Shown here one piece after another: positions 32,606-43,283 of a DNA stretch of 64,000 nucleotides (the first letter of the stretch is position 1; every line of letters starts with the position of its first letter). The notes below the pieces were generated by a model. It saw only the letters and a list, made by a program, of their open reading frames with translations, did no database searches and had not been told where the DNA came from. The position numbers were made by a program, and so were the translations under genes. This DNA is from Phialophora verrucosa (taxonomy: Eukaryota; Ascomycota; Eurotiomycetes; Chaetothyriales; Herpotrichiellaceae): the NCBI GenBank assembly GCA_002099365.1, contig MSED01000008.1, positions 930,001-994,000 of the forward strand. Direction: 5' to 3'.

Positions 32606-32639
32606 GTACGAGGTGGTACTACACTAGTGTACCTCGTAC
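32606..32639. repeat. Nested palindrome
   Basis: Arms GTACGAGGT (32606-32614) and ACCTCGTAC (32631-32639) enclose a spacer ending in the perfect 10-bp palindrome ACACTAGTGT (32621-32630). It lies in the convergent region. A 3'-end hairpin or chance are both possible. Confidence 0.5.
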
Positions 32640-33362
32640 CTACAGCATTGAGCCGGCGGGGTGTGTAGTGTATGTTTCGGACGTGGTGCGTTGATCCCGT
32701 ACATAAGAAAACCAAAAAAAGGAAGGGTGGTCCCTCGCAAGTGAGAAGGCACAAGTAGTACGTACTTACTACACTCCGTTGATCGCTGGAAGAAGAGGGC
32801 GTTTAGAGAACGGGTCCCCGGGAGCAGAGGCGCCTGATATTCATGTTTACATCCAGCTGGATGTGACGCGTGCTCGAGAGCCGGTTTGGCGCCTTGGGCT
32901 TGCTTCCCATTGCTGGAAGGGTCGTCTGTCATCTTCTTGTCTATCAGGAGACTGACCTGTATGTAATCTTTGGGGCGTGGTGATAGAACAACATGGCATG
33001 GCACCATCGAGCACCCATCACACTTGCCATGACCGTGACCTGGCCGTGACCATTAACCGCAAACGCTTGCTCAACTGGGTAGAGGGGAAACGCAGGTGAA
33101 CTGCAAGAGTTGCTAGCGTGAGCTCAATTCCTATCTGAAACTATGCTGCCCTCTCGCCTGCATTTCAATGTGCAACGCTTCGCTTTGGTGCAATAAGCAA
33201 CATAAGAGATCTGTTCTCCTCGGGGGTGAGTGCTTCCAACAAAACCAATCAATGGCCTCATCTCTCTTAGTGGCAGAGTACGTGACCATGCCTTGACTCC
33301 TTCACTCCAGCCGACACTAACACTGGACAAGCCGACTGCTTCGCTCAGACACGGGTGCACAT

Positions 33363-35126
33363 CTAAGCTTCCTCCTCAAGGGGAGCCTCTTCCTCACCAT
33401 ATTCCTCCTCCCCTTCGGAGATGCTCGCATCCTGGTATTGTTGGTATTCGGAGACAAGATCATTCATGTTCGACTCAGCCTCAGTGAATTCCATCTCATC
33501 CATACCCTCACCAGTGTACCAATGCAAGAAAGCCTTTCGTCTGAACATGGCGGTGAACTGGTCACCAACACGCTTGAAGAGTTCTTGGATCGAGGTAGAG
33601 TTGCCAACGAAAGTGGATGACATCTTCAGGCCACGGGGAGGGATAGAGCACAGAGCGGTCTGGACGTTGTTGGGGATCCACTCGACAAAGTAAGAGTTGT
33701 TCTTGTTCTGGACATTGCGCATCTGGTCCTCGACTTCTTTCATGCTCACCTTGCCCCGGAAGATAGCTGAGCAAGTGAGGTATCGGCCGTTTCTGAAGTC
33801 AGATGCAGCCATCATGTTCTTAGGGTCGAACATCTGTTGTGTGAGCTCGGGGACGGTTACGGCGCGGAAGGAGTGAGCTCCGCGGCTGGTGAGAGGCGCG
33901 AATCCCACCATGAAGAAGTGCAGACGAGGGAAGGGAACCATGTTGACCGCGAGCTTCCGAAGATCGGAGTTGAGTTGCCCGGGGAATCGCAGGCAAGTGG
34001 TGACACCAGACATGACTGCGGAGACAAGGTGGTTCAGATCACCATATGAGGGATTCGACAGCTTCAGTGTGCGCATGCAAATGTCGTAGAGAGCCTGGAT
34101 TTGTCAGTACAAATCAAGGCGTGAGTGTGACAGATCATACCTCGTTGTCAATGCAGAAGGTCTCGTCCGAGTTCTCGACTAGCTGATGAACGGAAAGGGT
34201 GGCATTGTATGGTTCAACGACAGTATCGGACACTTTGGGGGATGGGACGACGGAGAAAGTGGCCATCATCCGGTCTGGGAACTCTTCGCGGATCTTCGAG
34301 ATCAACAACGTACCCATACCGGCACCGGTACCACCACCAAGCGAGTGGGTGATCTGGAAACCTTGGAGGCAGTCACAGCTCTCGGCTTCACGTCGGACGA
34401 CATCGAGGACCTGGTCAACGAGCTCCGCGCCCTCAGTGTAGTGGCCCTTGGCCCAGTTGTTTCCTGCAATGATGTCACTTGTGTGTCCTTTTCAACGGTT
34501 TTCCACATATTTCTCTTACCAGCACCGCTCTGGCCGAAGACGAAGTTGTCGGGACGGAAGAGTTGACCGAAGGGACCGGCTCGAACGGCGTCCATGGTAC
34601 CAGGCTCAAGATCGACGAGGACAGCACGGGGGACATATTTGTTGCCAGATGCCTAGACAACGTCAACTGATTGATCAATGGAGCCGAGAGGGGGTCGAGG
34701 TACCTCATTGAAGTAGACGTTCATGCGCTCAAGCTGAAGGTCAGATGTGCCATTGTAGCTGATATTCGGGTCAGTTTGAAAGGTCCATGCCAATAGAAGG
34801 TCCGTACATACACTCCAGAGCCGTCAAGGCCGTGTTCGCCAGAGATGATCTGCCTGTCGAGGTGTTAGGATTGAGTGGGTCACGCGTCTCGAATGTGTGC
34901 GTACCAGAAGGCAGCACCGATTTGATTGCCCTGACATCTTGTCAGTTTCTGAGAGAATGATGAGACCGCTGGGGGAAGGAAACTTACGCATTGGCCGGTC
35001 TGGAGGTGAACCTGTTGGTAATGGACATGTCAGTTGTTGCTTGCTCGATGGTGGTGGGGTCGAGGGCAAGGGCCCAAGGGGTGTGCAGGCCCTCGGACGC
35101 GTATCGTACTCACAATTTCACGCATC
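33363..35126 (-). CDS. TUB2: Beta-tubulin
   Basis: Eight exons: 35126-35115, 35011-34988, 34930-34905, 34853-34812, 34758-34704, 34652-34520, 34463-34141 and 34094-33363. They join in frame into 448 residues from MREIVHLQTGQCGNQ to the acidic tail GEEEYGEEEAPLEEEA. Beta-tubulin pairs with alpha-tubulin to build microtubules. The GTP-binding signature SLGGGTGAG is intact. The MREI start signal for mRNA autoregulation is split by the first intron after the fourth codon. Positions linked to benzimidazole resistance carry the sensitive residues: F in MATFSVV (167), and E and F in SDETFCI (198, 200). Intron-rich 5' ends with a 12-nt first coding exon are usual in ascomycete beta-tubulin genes. Confidence 0.97.
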
Positions 35127-35580
35127 TTGACTAAGTAACGACTGGATTGAGGATAGGATCAGAGGCTCGCAGAGTGAGGAAGATGAGGACGAAGCTGCAC
35201 AAAGAAGAGATCTCCAGGAGACGAGGCGGTGGTGAGGTGTCGTTGTGGTTAGGGAGACTTGAGAAATCCGCCGTCAACAAACTTGAAGGTTTGGGCAGTG
35301 GAAGTGGACCGCCAAGCCGCTATTGCTCATGTCGGCGCAAATCAGCGGTGAAGAAGCCGCTAAGTACACATTGTCACGCTTTCCCTCTTTGAGCTGCGCG
35401 GCAACACAGGCGACGCGTAAAGACCAAAGTCGCACCACAACAAGCTGGAGTTCAACGAATATTCATTATGCTGTGAGTTTTATCTGTGCTTTTATCTCCG
35501 ATGGATCCACTCTCCTTTATCGCTGTCCGCGCCAAAGATATTCTGGGTATCATTCAAAGGAAACCCCGTGCCTGTTCAGC
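35127..35580. other. Beta-tubulin promoter region
   Basis: 450 bp between the tubulin start and the stop of the next minus-strand gene. The plus-strand frames here are shadows; no gene is seen. Confidence 0.45.
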
Positions 35581-37398
35581 CTACAGCTCGTTGGAAGGGT
35601 ATTCGACCTTGGTCGCAGGCAGCGTCTCCTCTTTCATCGACCTCATGCTAACAAACCGCGACAAGATGGCTGCTGATCCAGCTTTGTCATTTGTACCTGA
35701 AGCCCGTGCACCTCCGAACGGTTGTTGTCCGACCACAGCACCTATCCACATCGTGAGCCAACAAGCTGATTACAACTCGGACATGGGGCACTTACCTGTG
35801 CTTTTGCAATTGATATAGTAGTTGCCGGCCGCGTTTCTTAGTGCTTCTTCAGCGTACCTGATGGCAGCACGATCCTGGGCAAACACGGCTCCGGTCAAGC
35901 CATACTCCGACGTGCTATCGACCAGCTCACAGGCCTTCTCGAATGCATCTGGCGCTGAGTCGTCGTAGACATACACCGTCAAGATCGGCCCAAAGAACTC
36001 GGTGCTGAGGTTTCGGTGGCTCGGCTCCTTCGCGACATAGACCGTAGGGTGAATGTACCAACCTTTGGAACTGTCGTATTTGCCACCGGTGACGAGTTCC
36101 AGAGAGCTGTCGTCCTTGGCCGCATCGATGACACCAGCAAGCTTTTTGAAGCTCGCTTCGTGGATCACAGGGCCAATGAAGTTATCGAATTCCTCCGGTG
36201 GCCCTACCTTTAGCTTCTCAATGGCCTCGACAAGCTTGCACTTGAACTCAGGCCAGATAGAGGATGGCACGTATAACCGTGAGGTCGCACTGCATTTCTG
36301 GCCTTGATACTCGAATGCTCCTCGAACAGTCTGCACAACTGCATTGGTGATGTCCGCACTCTTGTGCACCAGATGGAAGTTCTTCCCTCCAGTCTCGCCA
36401 ACTATCCTGGGATAGCCCTTGTACCGTCCCTCGGCGATTCCTTGGCCGATCTGGCCATAGAGTTTCCGGAAGACAGCTGTAGAGCCAGTGTAGTGCAGAG
36501 CGGCGAAATGCTTGTGGTTAAGAACAGCCTTGGTCACCTCCTCGGCATCACCTGGTAGGAACTGAATCACGCCTGCGGGCAGACCAGCCTCGGTAAGGAT
36601 CTGGTGCACCAGGTAGTTTGATGCTATGGCAGAAGGGCTCGGCTTCCAGACGACCACGTTGCCCATCAGAGCCGGAGCACCAGGCAAGTTGCCTCCGATA
36701 GCAGTGAAATTAAATGGCGAGATGGCATAGACGAACCCTTCTAGTGGTCGGTATTCAACTCTGTTCCACACACCAGGGAAATTGTAGGGCGGCTGCTGCG
36801 CATACAGCTCCTCCGCGTATCGGACATTGAATCTCAGAAAGTCGATCAACTCGGCCGCCGCATCGATCTCTGCCTGCCACGCATTCTTCCCTTGTCCCAG
36901 CATTGTTGCCGCCATGATCTCGTATCTATACTTGGTGCTGATCAGATCTGCCGCCTTGAGAAAGATGGCGGCTCGGTCGGCGAAGGGGAGAGATTCCCAG
37001 GCAGGCTTGGCGGCAAGCGCAGCATCGATGGCGTTCTTGACATCTGTTGCGGAGGCGTTGGAGTATTTGGCAAGGGGTGTTGCGTGGGAGGACGGGTTGT
37101 TCTGAGTGAGCACGGAGGAGGTCTTGACGGCCTGTCCTGACACCACGATGGGGATATCAAGGGGGGCCTTCTCTTGCAAAGCTCTCAGAGCTGCTTCCAA
37201 GCCTTCTCTTGACTTTCCACCTTTCTCATAGTGCTGGTTCGGCTCGTTGGTGATGTTGGGTAATCGGAATGCGGCGAGCGTCGACATTCTGAAGGGACTT
37301 GAATGGAAACAGCGGACAGATCGTGTGCAATTGAGAACGCGAGTAAGGGAAGAAGCAGGTCGAGTAATTGACAACAGCTTCCCGCATGAAGTAGACAT
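35581..37398 (-). CDS. PUT2: Delta-1-pyrroline-5-carboxylate dehydrogenase, mitochondrial
   Basis: Two exons, 37398-35796 and 35741-35581, across a 54-nt intron (GTAAGT...TAG), giving 587 residues. The last exon restores the conserved end GAVVGQQPFGGARASGTND; without splicing the frame stops soon after STGK. This ALDH4-type enzyme oxidises pyrroline-5-carboxylate / glutamate semialdehyde to glutamate in proline and arginine use. Residues 1-40 (MSTSCGKLLSITRPASSLTR, then FHSSPFR) look like a mitochondrial presequence. Motifs: NFTAIGGNLPGAPALMGNVV, ALHYTGSTAVFRKL, the glutamate in GETGGKN, and the catalytic cysteine in EYQGQKCSATSRLYVP. An upstream in-frame ATG at 37437 would add 13 residues and is less likely, as the shorter form starts directly with the presequence. 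Confidence 0.94.
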
Positions 37399-37761
37399 TT
37401 TCGATTTGCCTCCTCCCCTCCTTCTCTCACAGACCACAAGTCACGCCCCACGTCGATCTTTATGTTATGAGATCGACTGCTGGCTATCCGCGGTTCGAGG
37501 CGGGCGCGCCAGCCGCCTCAATCCAAGTTCGTAGGCATGGAGATGCCCGCCAGAGGAAGGATAGGCGTTGCTCGGTGGTTCTCTATTGGTGGGAGACGCC
37601 GAGGAGTGCGCAAAGGCTGAAGGCTGCCCCTAGGTAGCCTTGCAGGTGCTCAAGAGACCAGAAGTCACAGGGCGGAGAAGCTTGACGGATCAATTATTTT
37701 TTTTATTATTGTCTTCTAGTTGAGCGGAAAAATACGCTTTGTGAAGGCTTCCCTTCAACCC
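37399..37761. other. Intergenic region, no gene seen
   Basis: 363 bp between the P5C dehydrogenase start and the stop of the MpaB-like gene, both minus strand. It includes a T/A-rich stretch at 37695-37712. No gene is visible. Confidence 0.4.
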
Positions 37762-39060
37762 TCAAGGTTGAGGGCGGACTGCGAATGGACAGCCACTTGT
37801 CCTCTCCCTCGTGAGCTTCTCCTTCATCATGTCCATCTCCTTCTGGCCCTTACCCACAAAGACAGATGGCCCTACATTCTTCACCTCAAAGCCTTCTGGA
37901 TACGTCTCTGGGTCTCCTGGACGAGATATCCCAAGCAGCAGACCAAGCAATGCGCCAGGTCCCCATCTGTTCCACAATGTCGGCTTGACATAGACCGGTG
38001 CGGTGTCGTAGACGAGATAGTACCTCCTGCCCTTCGCATCAGGCTCCTTGGTGAGCATCTTTTTCGCCATGAACTTTGGTCTCGGCAAGGACAAATATCT
38101 CAGGTATAACCGTCTCAGCTTCATGAAGCCATCGAAGAACGATGAATATGATGCTGGTGCCTTCTCGAACATTATGGCTTCCCTCAGACGGTCGTCCAAT
38201 GGCGCACTGACAACTTTGGTAAGAATGCCTCTCATGAACGTCGGATACTGGCTGATCAGCAGCTGCCGAGTCTGCACTGCTGTGTCGTAGTTCTTCCTGT
38301 TGGGGACCATACATCTCTTCTCGTAATCTTTGGCCCAGGTGTCCAGCTCGTGGTAGAACTGTAGGCCATCTTTCCATCCGGTTGAATATGACGGCAGCTT
38401 CTCGAAAGAGATATCCATGCCATCGCCCATGGCTTTATGGAAGACACCCATGGCGCAAATCTCCAAATCAGTCAGTTGTCTCCACTCATACTTGTTGATC
38501 CACTCGACAGGCTGGTTGAGAAATAGTGAGAGCGTATAGAGCATATCGTCGTTGCTGATTTTGCCCTGCCTGATGTAGTGGCCGTGCAAGTAATTTAATC
38601 GGGCATATGCCTCGATACACCTGTCACTGTTGGGTTCGGCGCCATACATATCGGCCAACAATACTCCAGTATCGGCGTACCGCTTCGGAACATTTTTTTC
38701 GGTGGACAGTTGAGTTGTTTTGACAAGGAGCTCGCTGATGGTCGGGATGCCATATGTGCGGAACAAGGCAAACTGTAACCCTTTCTCGAATAGGGCTGGG
38801 AACTCTGTGTCGCTGACGACTTCGATGATATCGTGGGCCTCCTTGACCGTCATGCCCTCATATGACGGCCGCTCCGGAGTGCCATATTTATACTTCGCCT
38901 GTAGTGATTTCAGCTTGCGAAACCGCAGTGTTGAGCAGAGAAACGGGTACGCGACGACTGCAGGGAGTAGATAGTATGACCAGAGCGATGAGAGGCCCGA
39001 AAGATTCTGGGAAGAAACAGAGGCAAACTTCGAGAACGAGTCGTTGGAAAATGTTGCCAT
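37762..39060 (-). CDS. MpaB-like / DUF2236-type membrane-bound oxygenase
   Basis: A single-exon protein of 432 residues. A hydrophobic segment at about 24-43 (LWSYYLLPAVVAYPFL) looks like an N-terminal membrane anchor. The rest is helical, with the features of the MpaB / rubber-oxygenase catalytic family: ALFRTYGIPTISELL, KRYADTGVLLADM, RLNYLHGHYIRQGKISNDDM with conserved histidines, YEWRQLTDLEICAMGVFHKA and MGDGMDISFEKLP. MpaB itself is an ER-bound oxygenase that trims a farnesyl chain in mycophenolic-acid synthesis. Here no polyketide or prenyltransferase gene is nearby, so a shared product is not implied, and such proteins occur widely outside clusters. The substrate is unknown. Confidence 0.8.
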   Translation of the reverse strand: MATFSNDSFSKFASVSSQNLSGLSSLWSYYLLPAVVAYPFLCSTLRFRKLKSLQAKYKYGTPERPSYEGMTVKEAHDIIEVVSDTEFPALFEKGLQFALFRTYGIPTISELLVKTTQLSTEKNVPKRYADTGVLLADMYGAEPNSDRCIEAYARLNYLHGHYIRQGKISNDDMLYTLSLFLNQPVEWINKYEWRQLTDLEICAMGVFHKAMGDGMDISFEKLPSYSTGWKDGLQFYHELDTWAKDYEKRCMVPNRKNYDTAVQTRQLLISQYPTFMRGILTKVVSAPLDDRLREAIMFEKAPASYSSFFDGFMKLRRLYLRYLSLPRPKFMAKKMLTKEPDAKGRRYYLVYDTAPVYVKPTLWNRWGPGALLGLLLGISRPGDPETYPEGFEVKNVGPSVFVGKGQKEMDMMKEKLTRERTSGCPFAVRPQP

Positions 39061-40214
39061 GTTGTCGAGATGACGCGCTCGTGCAGCGTGTCAATTGGAG
39101 ATGGGAAGCCTCGACAGAATAGAGACGAAGGATCTATAGGATTGAAGCAGGGGACTGTTGGACAATTGGTAAGTCGTCTCAGGCGAGAGGTGTCAGCAAT
39201 TTATTTGGTCTGGATAACCTCGCTTAGATACATAGCAAGCATGGGCGGCGCCGGGAGCCCGGTTGCCTTGGGCTCCTTAGGCTCCTCAGGCTCCTCAGGC
39301 TCCTATGGTTAGGGCCCACGGGTCTCCCGACCAGTTTTAGGCATCAATATAATACAGTACAGTACCGAATATGTCTCTGGAAGGAAGGCTGATGACCAAC
39401 AACCCCCTGGGCACTTATTCATGAATTGTTTAGTATGTACGTACGTTCCTGCCTGTCAATTTTCATCCCATGATGCTATCCTACGCAATTCCTACCACAA
39501 AGAATGCAGTATCTCCTGCAATATACCACCCACTGGCTACTGGCTACTGTCTATTATGCCCGCAATGCCATCCAAGCGCGGGCCGCGAAATCGTGCTGAC
39601 ACTTGTGCACCGCTCTAAAGGGTTTGATAGGCTGGGTAAGGTGCTGGCTGGGCAAGAACGGTCTTTCAAATCAGAATCTCACTGACAGTTGCCTCACCAG
39701 CTCGGCCATTCCTTCTCAGGCTCTTGGAATCTGCATCGACACATGCGACTCATAGCCGAGTCAGCGCGTCGATGTCGAACACAGTCTGATGATTGTAGAA
39801 GCAGCTAGATACCCGCCATTACCCCATCCGAGGATCCGGAATATCAAGTGTTGCTCCCCTTCAGATGTTCGGCACAGCAACCACTCCAGCGAGCGTGGAT
39901 GCCGGCGATTTATGCATTCGAGATGCCAGGCTCGAAGAAGCGAATAGCAGCCTGTCTTCGTATCTGGTCACAGTCAACTTCCTCTTTGGGTTTGCTCCCT
40001 CGTGTAATGCATCCTCTTGGGTATATCTCACGGTTACATACACAATAGTCATCCGACGCGCATCTCGCTAACTGCAGGACTATGCAGGTCTTCGCCCCAA
40101 TCTCCAGACTCCCAGAGACATCCAGAACCTCCACGCGAACAATGTACCAAATAATGTGCCAATCGCGCCCGTCAGGCACACGTCCTCTCTTCGCCAGTAT
40201 GTATGTTATGTATC
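39061..40214. other. Intergenic region, no gene seen
   Basis: About 1.15 kb between two minus-strand genes. It contains a 9-bp tandem repeat at 39271-39306. Short frames on both strands near 39860-40180 have no recognisable content. Confidence 0.4.
39271..39306 (+). repeat. 9-bp tandem repeat GGCTCCTCA
   Basis: Four consecutive 9-bp units: GGCTCCTTA, two GGCTCCTCA and GGCTCCTAT, about 210 bp upstream of the MpaB-like gene. Confidence 0.85.
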
Positions 40215-42354
40215 CTACTCCATCTTTGCCGATCCGTTTGCCAGTGCAATTGCGCGGGCAGCCGCTTCGTCAAACGAATCTATGGTCAGGTTGTTAGTAT
40301 GTTTGATCAAGCTTCTTCCATCAGCACTCACCGTATGCGTCCAGTTTCAGACCGCTCTCTCGAATGAGCTTTTGACCCTCGGCCTCGCGGGTACCTCGAA
40401 TCCGAACCACCACGGGTACCTGCAGATTGAGGTCTTTGAAGGCCAGCAGGATTCCTCGCGCAATCATGTCGCCCAGAGTCAATCCGCCGAAGATATTGAC
40501 AAAGATACACTTCACTCGAGGATCTGATGTCACGATCCTGAAGCCAGCCTTGATGGTTTCAGAAGTGGCTTTCCCACCAGTGTCCATAAAATTAGCAGGG
40601 TGACCACCACGGGCGACTAATGCGTCGACGGTGTTCATGGCCAACCCGGCCCCGTTGACAATTGTACCTAGAGTCCCTTCTCCCGCAAGCTTGACGTATA
40701 TCATGCCTTCCTTTTCCGCCTCGACTTCCTCGCGGACCTCGCTTTTGATGTCTCTCAGAGCATGGACGTCTGCTTGACGTCCCGAACTCCGGAAAGCTGC
40801 ATCGTCGAAGCCGAATTTGGCCTTCTGCACTTGCAAACCTCCCTTGTCGTCAATTACGATTTGGGTCTGAACAACGAATGCTTCTTTGGACATAAAGATG
40901 TCGACTAACTCAGCGATCAGTCTGCGCAATGCGTGTTGACCCTGGCCAGACACGCCCAGGTGCGCCGAGACTGCTTCGAGCATGGAATCTGAGACCGCCT
41001 CATCTGAGCCATAGGCGAAGGGGAATTTCTTGGATTTTGCAAACGCTTCTTCCGGATAGGTTGTGGGCGAAGCGATAATGCAAGGTTGCCGCGCTTCTCG
41101 GTCAATGGAGATGGCGACGAACCTCTCTGGAAGTCCTGTAGGCATGCCAACCGTCGGAATGCCTCTCTCTTTCAGCATGTCGAAAGCTTGCGAGGCTTTG
41201 ACGTAAAGAGTCCGCTTCTGTGACGGACTTGCTTTTCGTTCTTCGGGTCTCGATCGTATCCGCATTGTATGAAGGCCTCTCCTTTGTGGTGCACCTGAAC
41301 TGGAGGGTGTTTGTCGAGTCGGCGTTGTCCTCTCAGCCAGTAATCTTTTCATGCCTTCGCCAAGTTTCTCTGGGTGGTCCACAACTGTGACGCCGGCATC
41401 TTCCAGGATTCGGATCTTCTGGGCTGCAGTTGCTTCTCCAGGCGCTGCCCATGCCCCAGCGTGGCCCATGATACGGCCAGGTGGCGCCTCGACACCCCCT
41501 ATTACAGACATGAAAGGCTTCGGATTTGCCGTCCGCCTGTTGTAATCTTTGATCCACTCAGCCGCCCTCAACTCTGCGCTGCCGCCGACCTCGCCTATCA
41601 TTATGATACCTTCGGTGTCTTCGTCCTCTACCAATACTTGAAAAGCTTCGGTGAATGTTGTCCCTGCAAGAACATCGCCGCCCATGCTGATCCCGTATGT
41701 CTGGCCCAGTCCTGCTCGCGTCGTAGAAGCAACTGCTTCGTAGCTCAATGTGCCGGATTTCGCAATGATACCAACTTTGCCTTCACTGAAGAATGGCAAA
41801 GGCTGAAAGCCTAACCGACATCGGCCATGCACGTTGATAATGCCTGGACAGTTTGCGCCAACCAGCCTAGTCTTCGACTGGGTGCGGAGCATTTGATGGA
41901 TTCTCAAAATATCGTGGACCGGTATGTGTTCGGCGACGGCGACAATCAGCGGAATTTCGTTTTCAATGGCTTCCTCCATGGCGCTGACTGTGCCATTGCC
42001 CGGAACGTAGATGGCGCTTGCATCAGGCTTGAGCTTCTCCACAGCTGCTCTGACACTGGGCAGCACGGGTAAACCCAGATGCTCTCCCTCTACTCCCGGC
42101 TTTACTCCACCAACAATATTGGTTCCGAACTCGAGCGATTCCTTCGCGTTCATTGTCGCCTGGCGCCCAGTGAACCCCTGATACAGAACGCGAGTATGTT
42201 TGCCGATTTTGAGGTTGTTAATGGTGTCTGCGTAGCTCCGCCGACGCGTGGAGGATGAAAATGGAGCAACATTGCCACAGGTGCCATATCTGTACAGAAT
42301 AGGTAGCGAGGCTTTCTGGGATCTCCAAACCCGTGGTAGGATGATTCTGGTCAT
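40215..42354 (-). CDS. Succinyl-CoA-ligase-like alpha-beta fusion protein
   Basis: Two exons, 42354-40332 and 40279-40215, joined across a 52-nt intron (GTGAGT, branch CTAAC, TAG), giving 695 residues. The basic Ser/Arg-rich N-terminus suggests mitochondrial import. Residues about 40-350 are a complete alpha subunit: CoA-binding VLYQGFTGRQATMNAKESLE, GANCPGIINV, IAKSGTLSYEA and the phospho-histidine motif GHAGAW. After a linker, the second half resembles the beta subunit, but its ATP-grasp part is short: the glycine-rich nucleotide loop expected early in the beta subunit is not visible, while VNGAGLAMNTVDAL, GGHPANFMDTGGKA and NIFGGLT of the CoA-ligase domain are kept. It may be a regulatory or altered-specificity paralogue rather than the TCA-cycle enzyme, which has separate subunits in fungi. 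Confidence 0.85.
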
Positions 42355-43283
42355 CTTGCCAACTGACCCCGCCAGTTGACAAATGAAATGGCGGCACGCG
42401 ATATACTAACAATCGATCTCGCGAGCTCGAAAAAGCATCGAACAAAATTGCACAAAGACCGGGCGATGAGACTGGGCGTGAAGCAACAGGACAACTATGT
42501 GGTTTGAGGGGAATATATATACAAAGCTTCGGTAGCAGGGTCTAATTGTATGCTCGGTACGATAACCGTTGCAATCGGGTAATGGCCGCGATTCAGACGA
42601 GTAACTCCCGAGGTCGGAGAAACGCCATTGATGAGGAGGTTGATTTATCGAGACGCATGTCATGACGCTGGGCCTTTGACATAGGCGCTTTCCGAGACGC
42701 TAGAGAGTTTTCGAGACGAAGGTATCGGGAGGTTGCGAGATCGGACGCGATGGAGTCGCTGCTAGGCCGAGGAATTATCGAAGCTGTGGGGACGACGAGT
42801 CGGAACAGATTAAGGAGTTGAAGTACTTACACAGGACCAAAGCCCGCCCTCCATTCCCTCTGTGTAGGGAGTCAAATCTGACAAGTACAGAACCTTGTCG
42901 GATGGAGTCCTGTCCAGTCTTCGCTGCTCGGGCTGGATTGCACCTTTCATGCCCTGCAGCAGGCGACGGAATGCGGGGATGGTTCGCAGGGTTGCAGGCA
43001 CCAAACTTTAACCGGGGCATTTTCTGTGGTGAAGCCCAACTGGCATCTGCCGCTTAGGAATCTGCGCCTGCGATTCGCCGTCCTGCCTGTCAAGCCGTTC
43101 CTCTCACGCGAGGTGTCTCAGGGTTGGAGCTGCTTGTGGAATCGTTCTTCAGGAGCACCGATCGTCTTATGACATCGTTGCACGATGATCGATCTTTCGT
43201 TCTGGGACTCTGCTTCAAAACCCAACATAGTGATCTTTCGCCGGTAGTGTGTAGGAGTCACTGGAAACCTCGCTGTCCTCGGA
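42355..43283. other. Divergent intergenic region with one coding-like stretch
   Basis: About 930 bp between divergent genes. On the minus strand, 43015-42830 shows codon-like composition; this candidate is listed separately. The rest looks like promoters. Confidence 0.4.
42830..43004 (-). CDS. Candidate small exon or short gene, unassigned
   Basis: A frame open from just before 43004 reads RTIPAFRRLLQGMKGAIQPE and then TPSDKVLYLSDLTPYTEG, ending LWSC before a good donor (GTAAGT, intron start 42829). Codon choice looks more coding-like than in neighbouring intergenic DNA. A methionine in frame (MKGAIQ) could be a start. An acceptor CCCCACAG follows at about 42786 on the minus strand, after which the frame closes quickly (LR then stop). 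An acceptor a little further on keeps it open longer. No family is recognised. It may be a short gene, or an upstream exon of the divergent fusion gene's transcript. Evidence is weak. Confidence 0.28.

Larger units (their letters stand above)
31906..33362. other. Convergent intergenic region between SUMO and beta-tubulin
   Basis: About 1.46 kb holding both 3' ends, a CCGTGA-type hexamer array (31993-32025), a 34-bp nested palindrome (32606-32639) and a second, degenerate CCGTGACC stretch near 33031. A 127-codon minus-strand frame (33007-32624) has no recognisable domain. Confidence 0.4.

Noticed and set aside
37487..37509. GGTTCGAGGC resembling a tRNA B box
   Set aside because: No matching acceptor, D or anticodon arm could be built around it on either strand.
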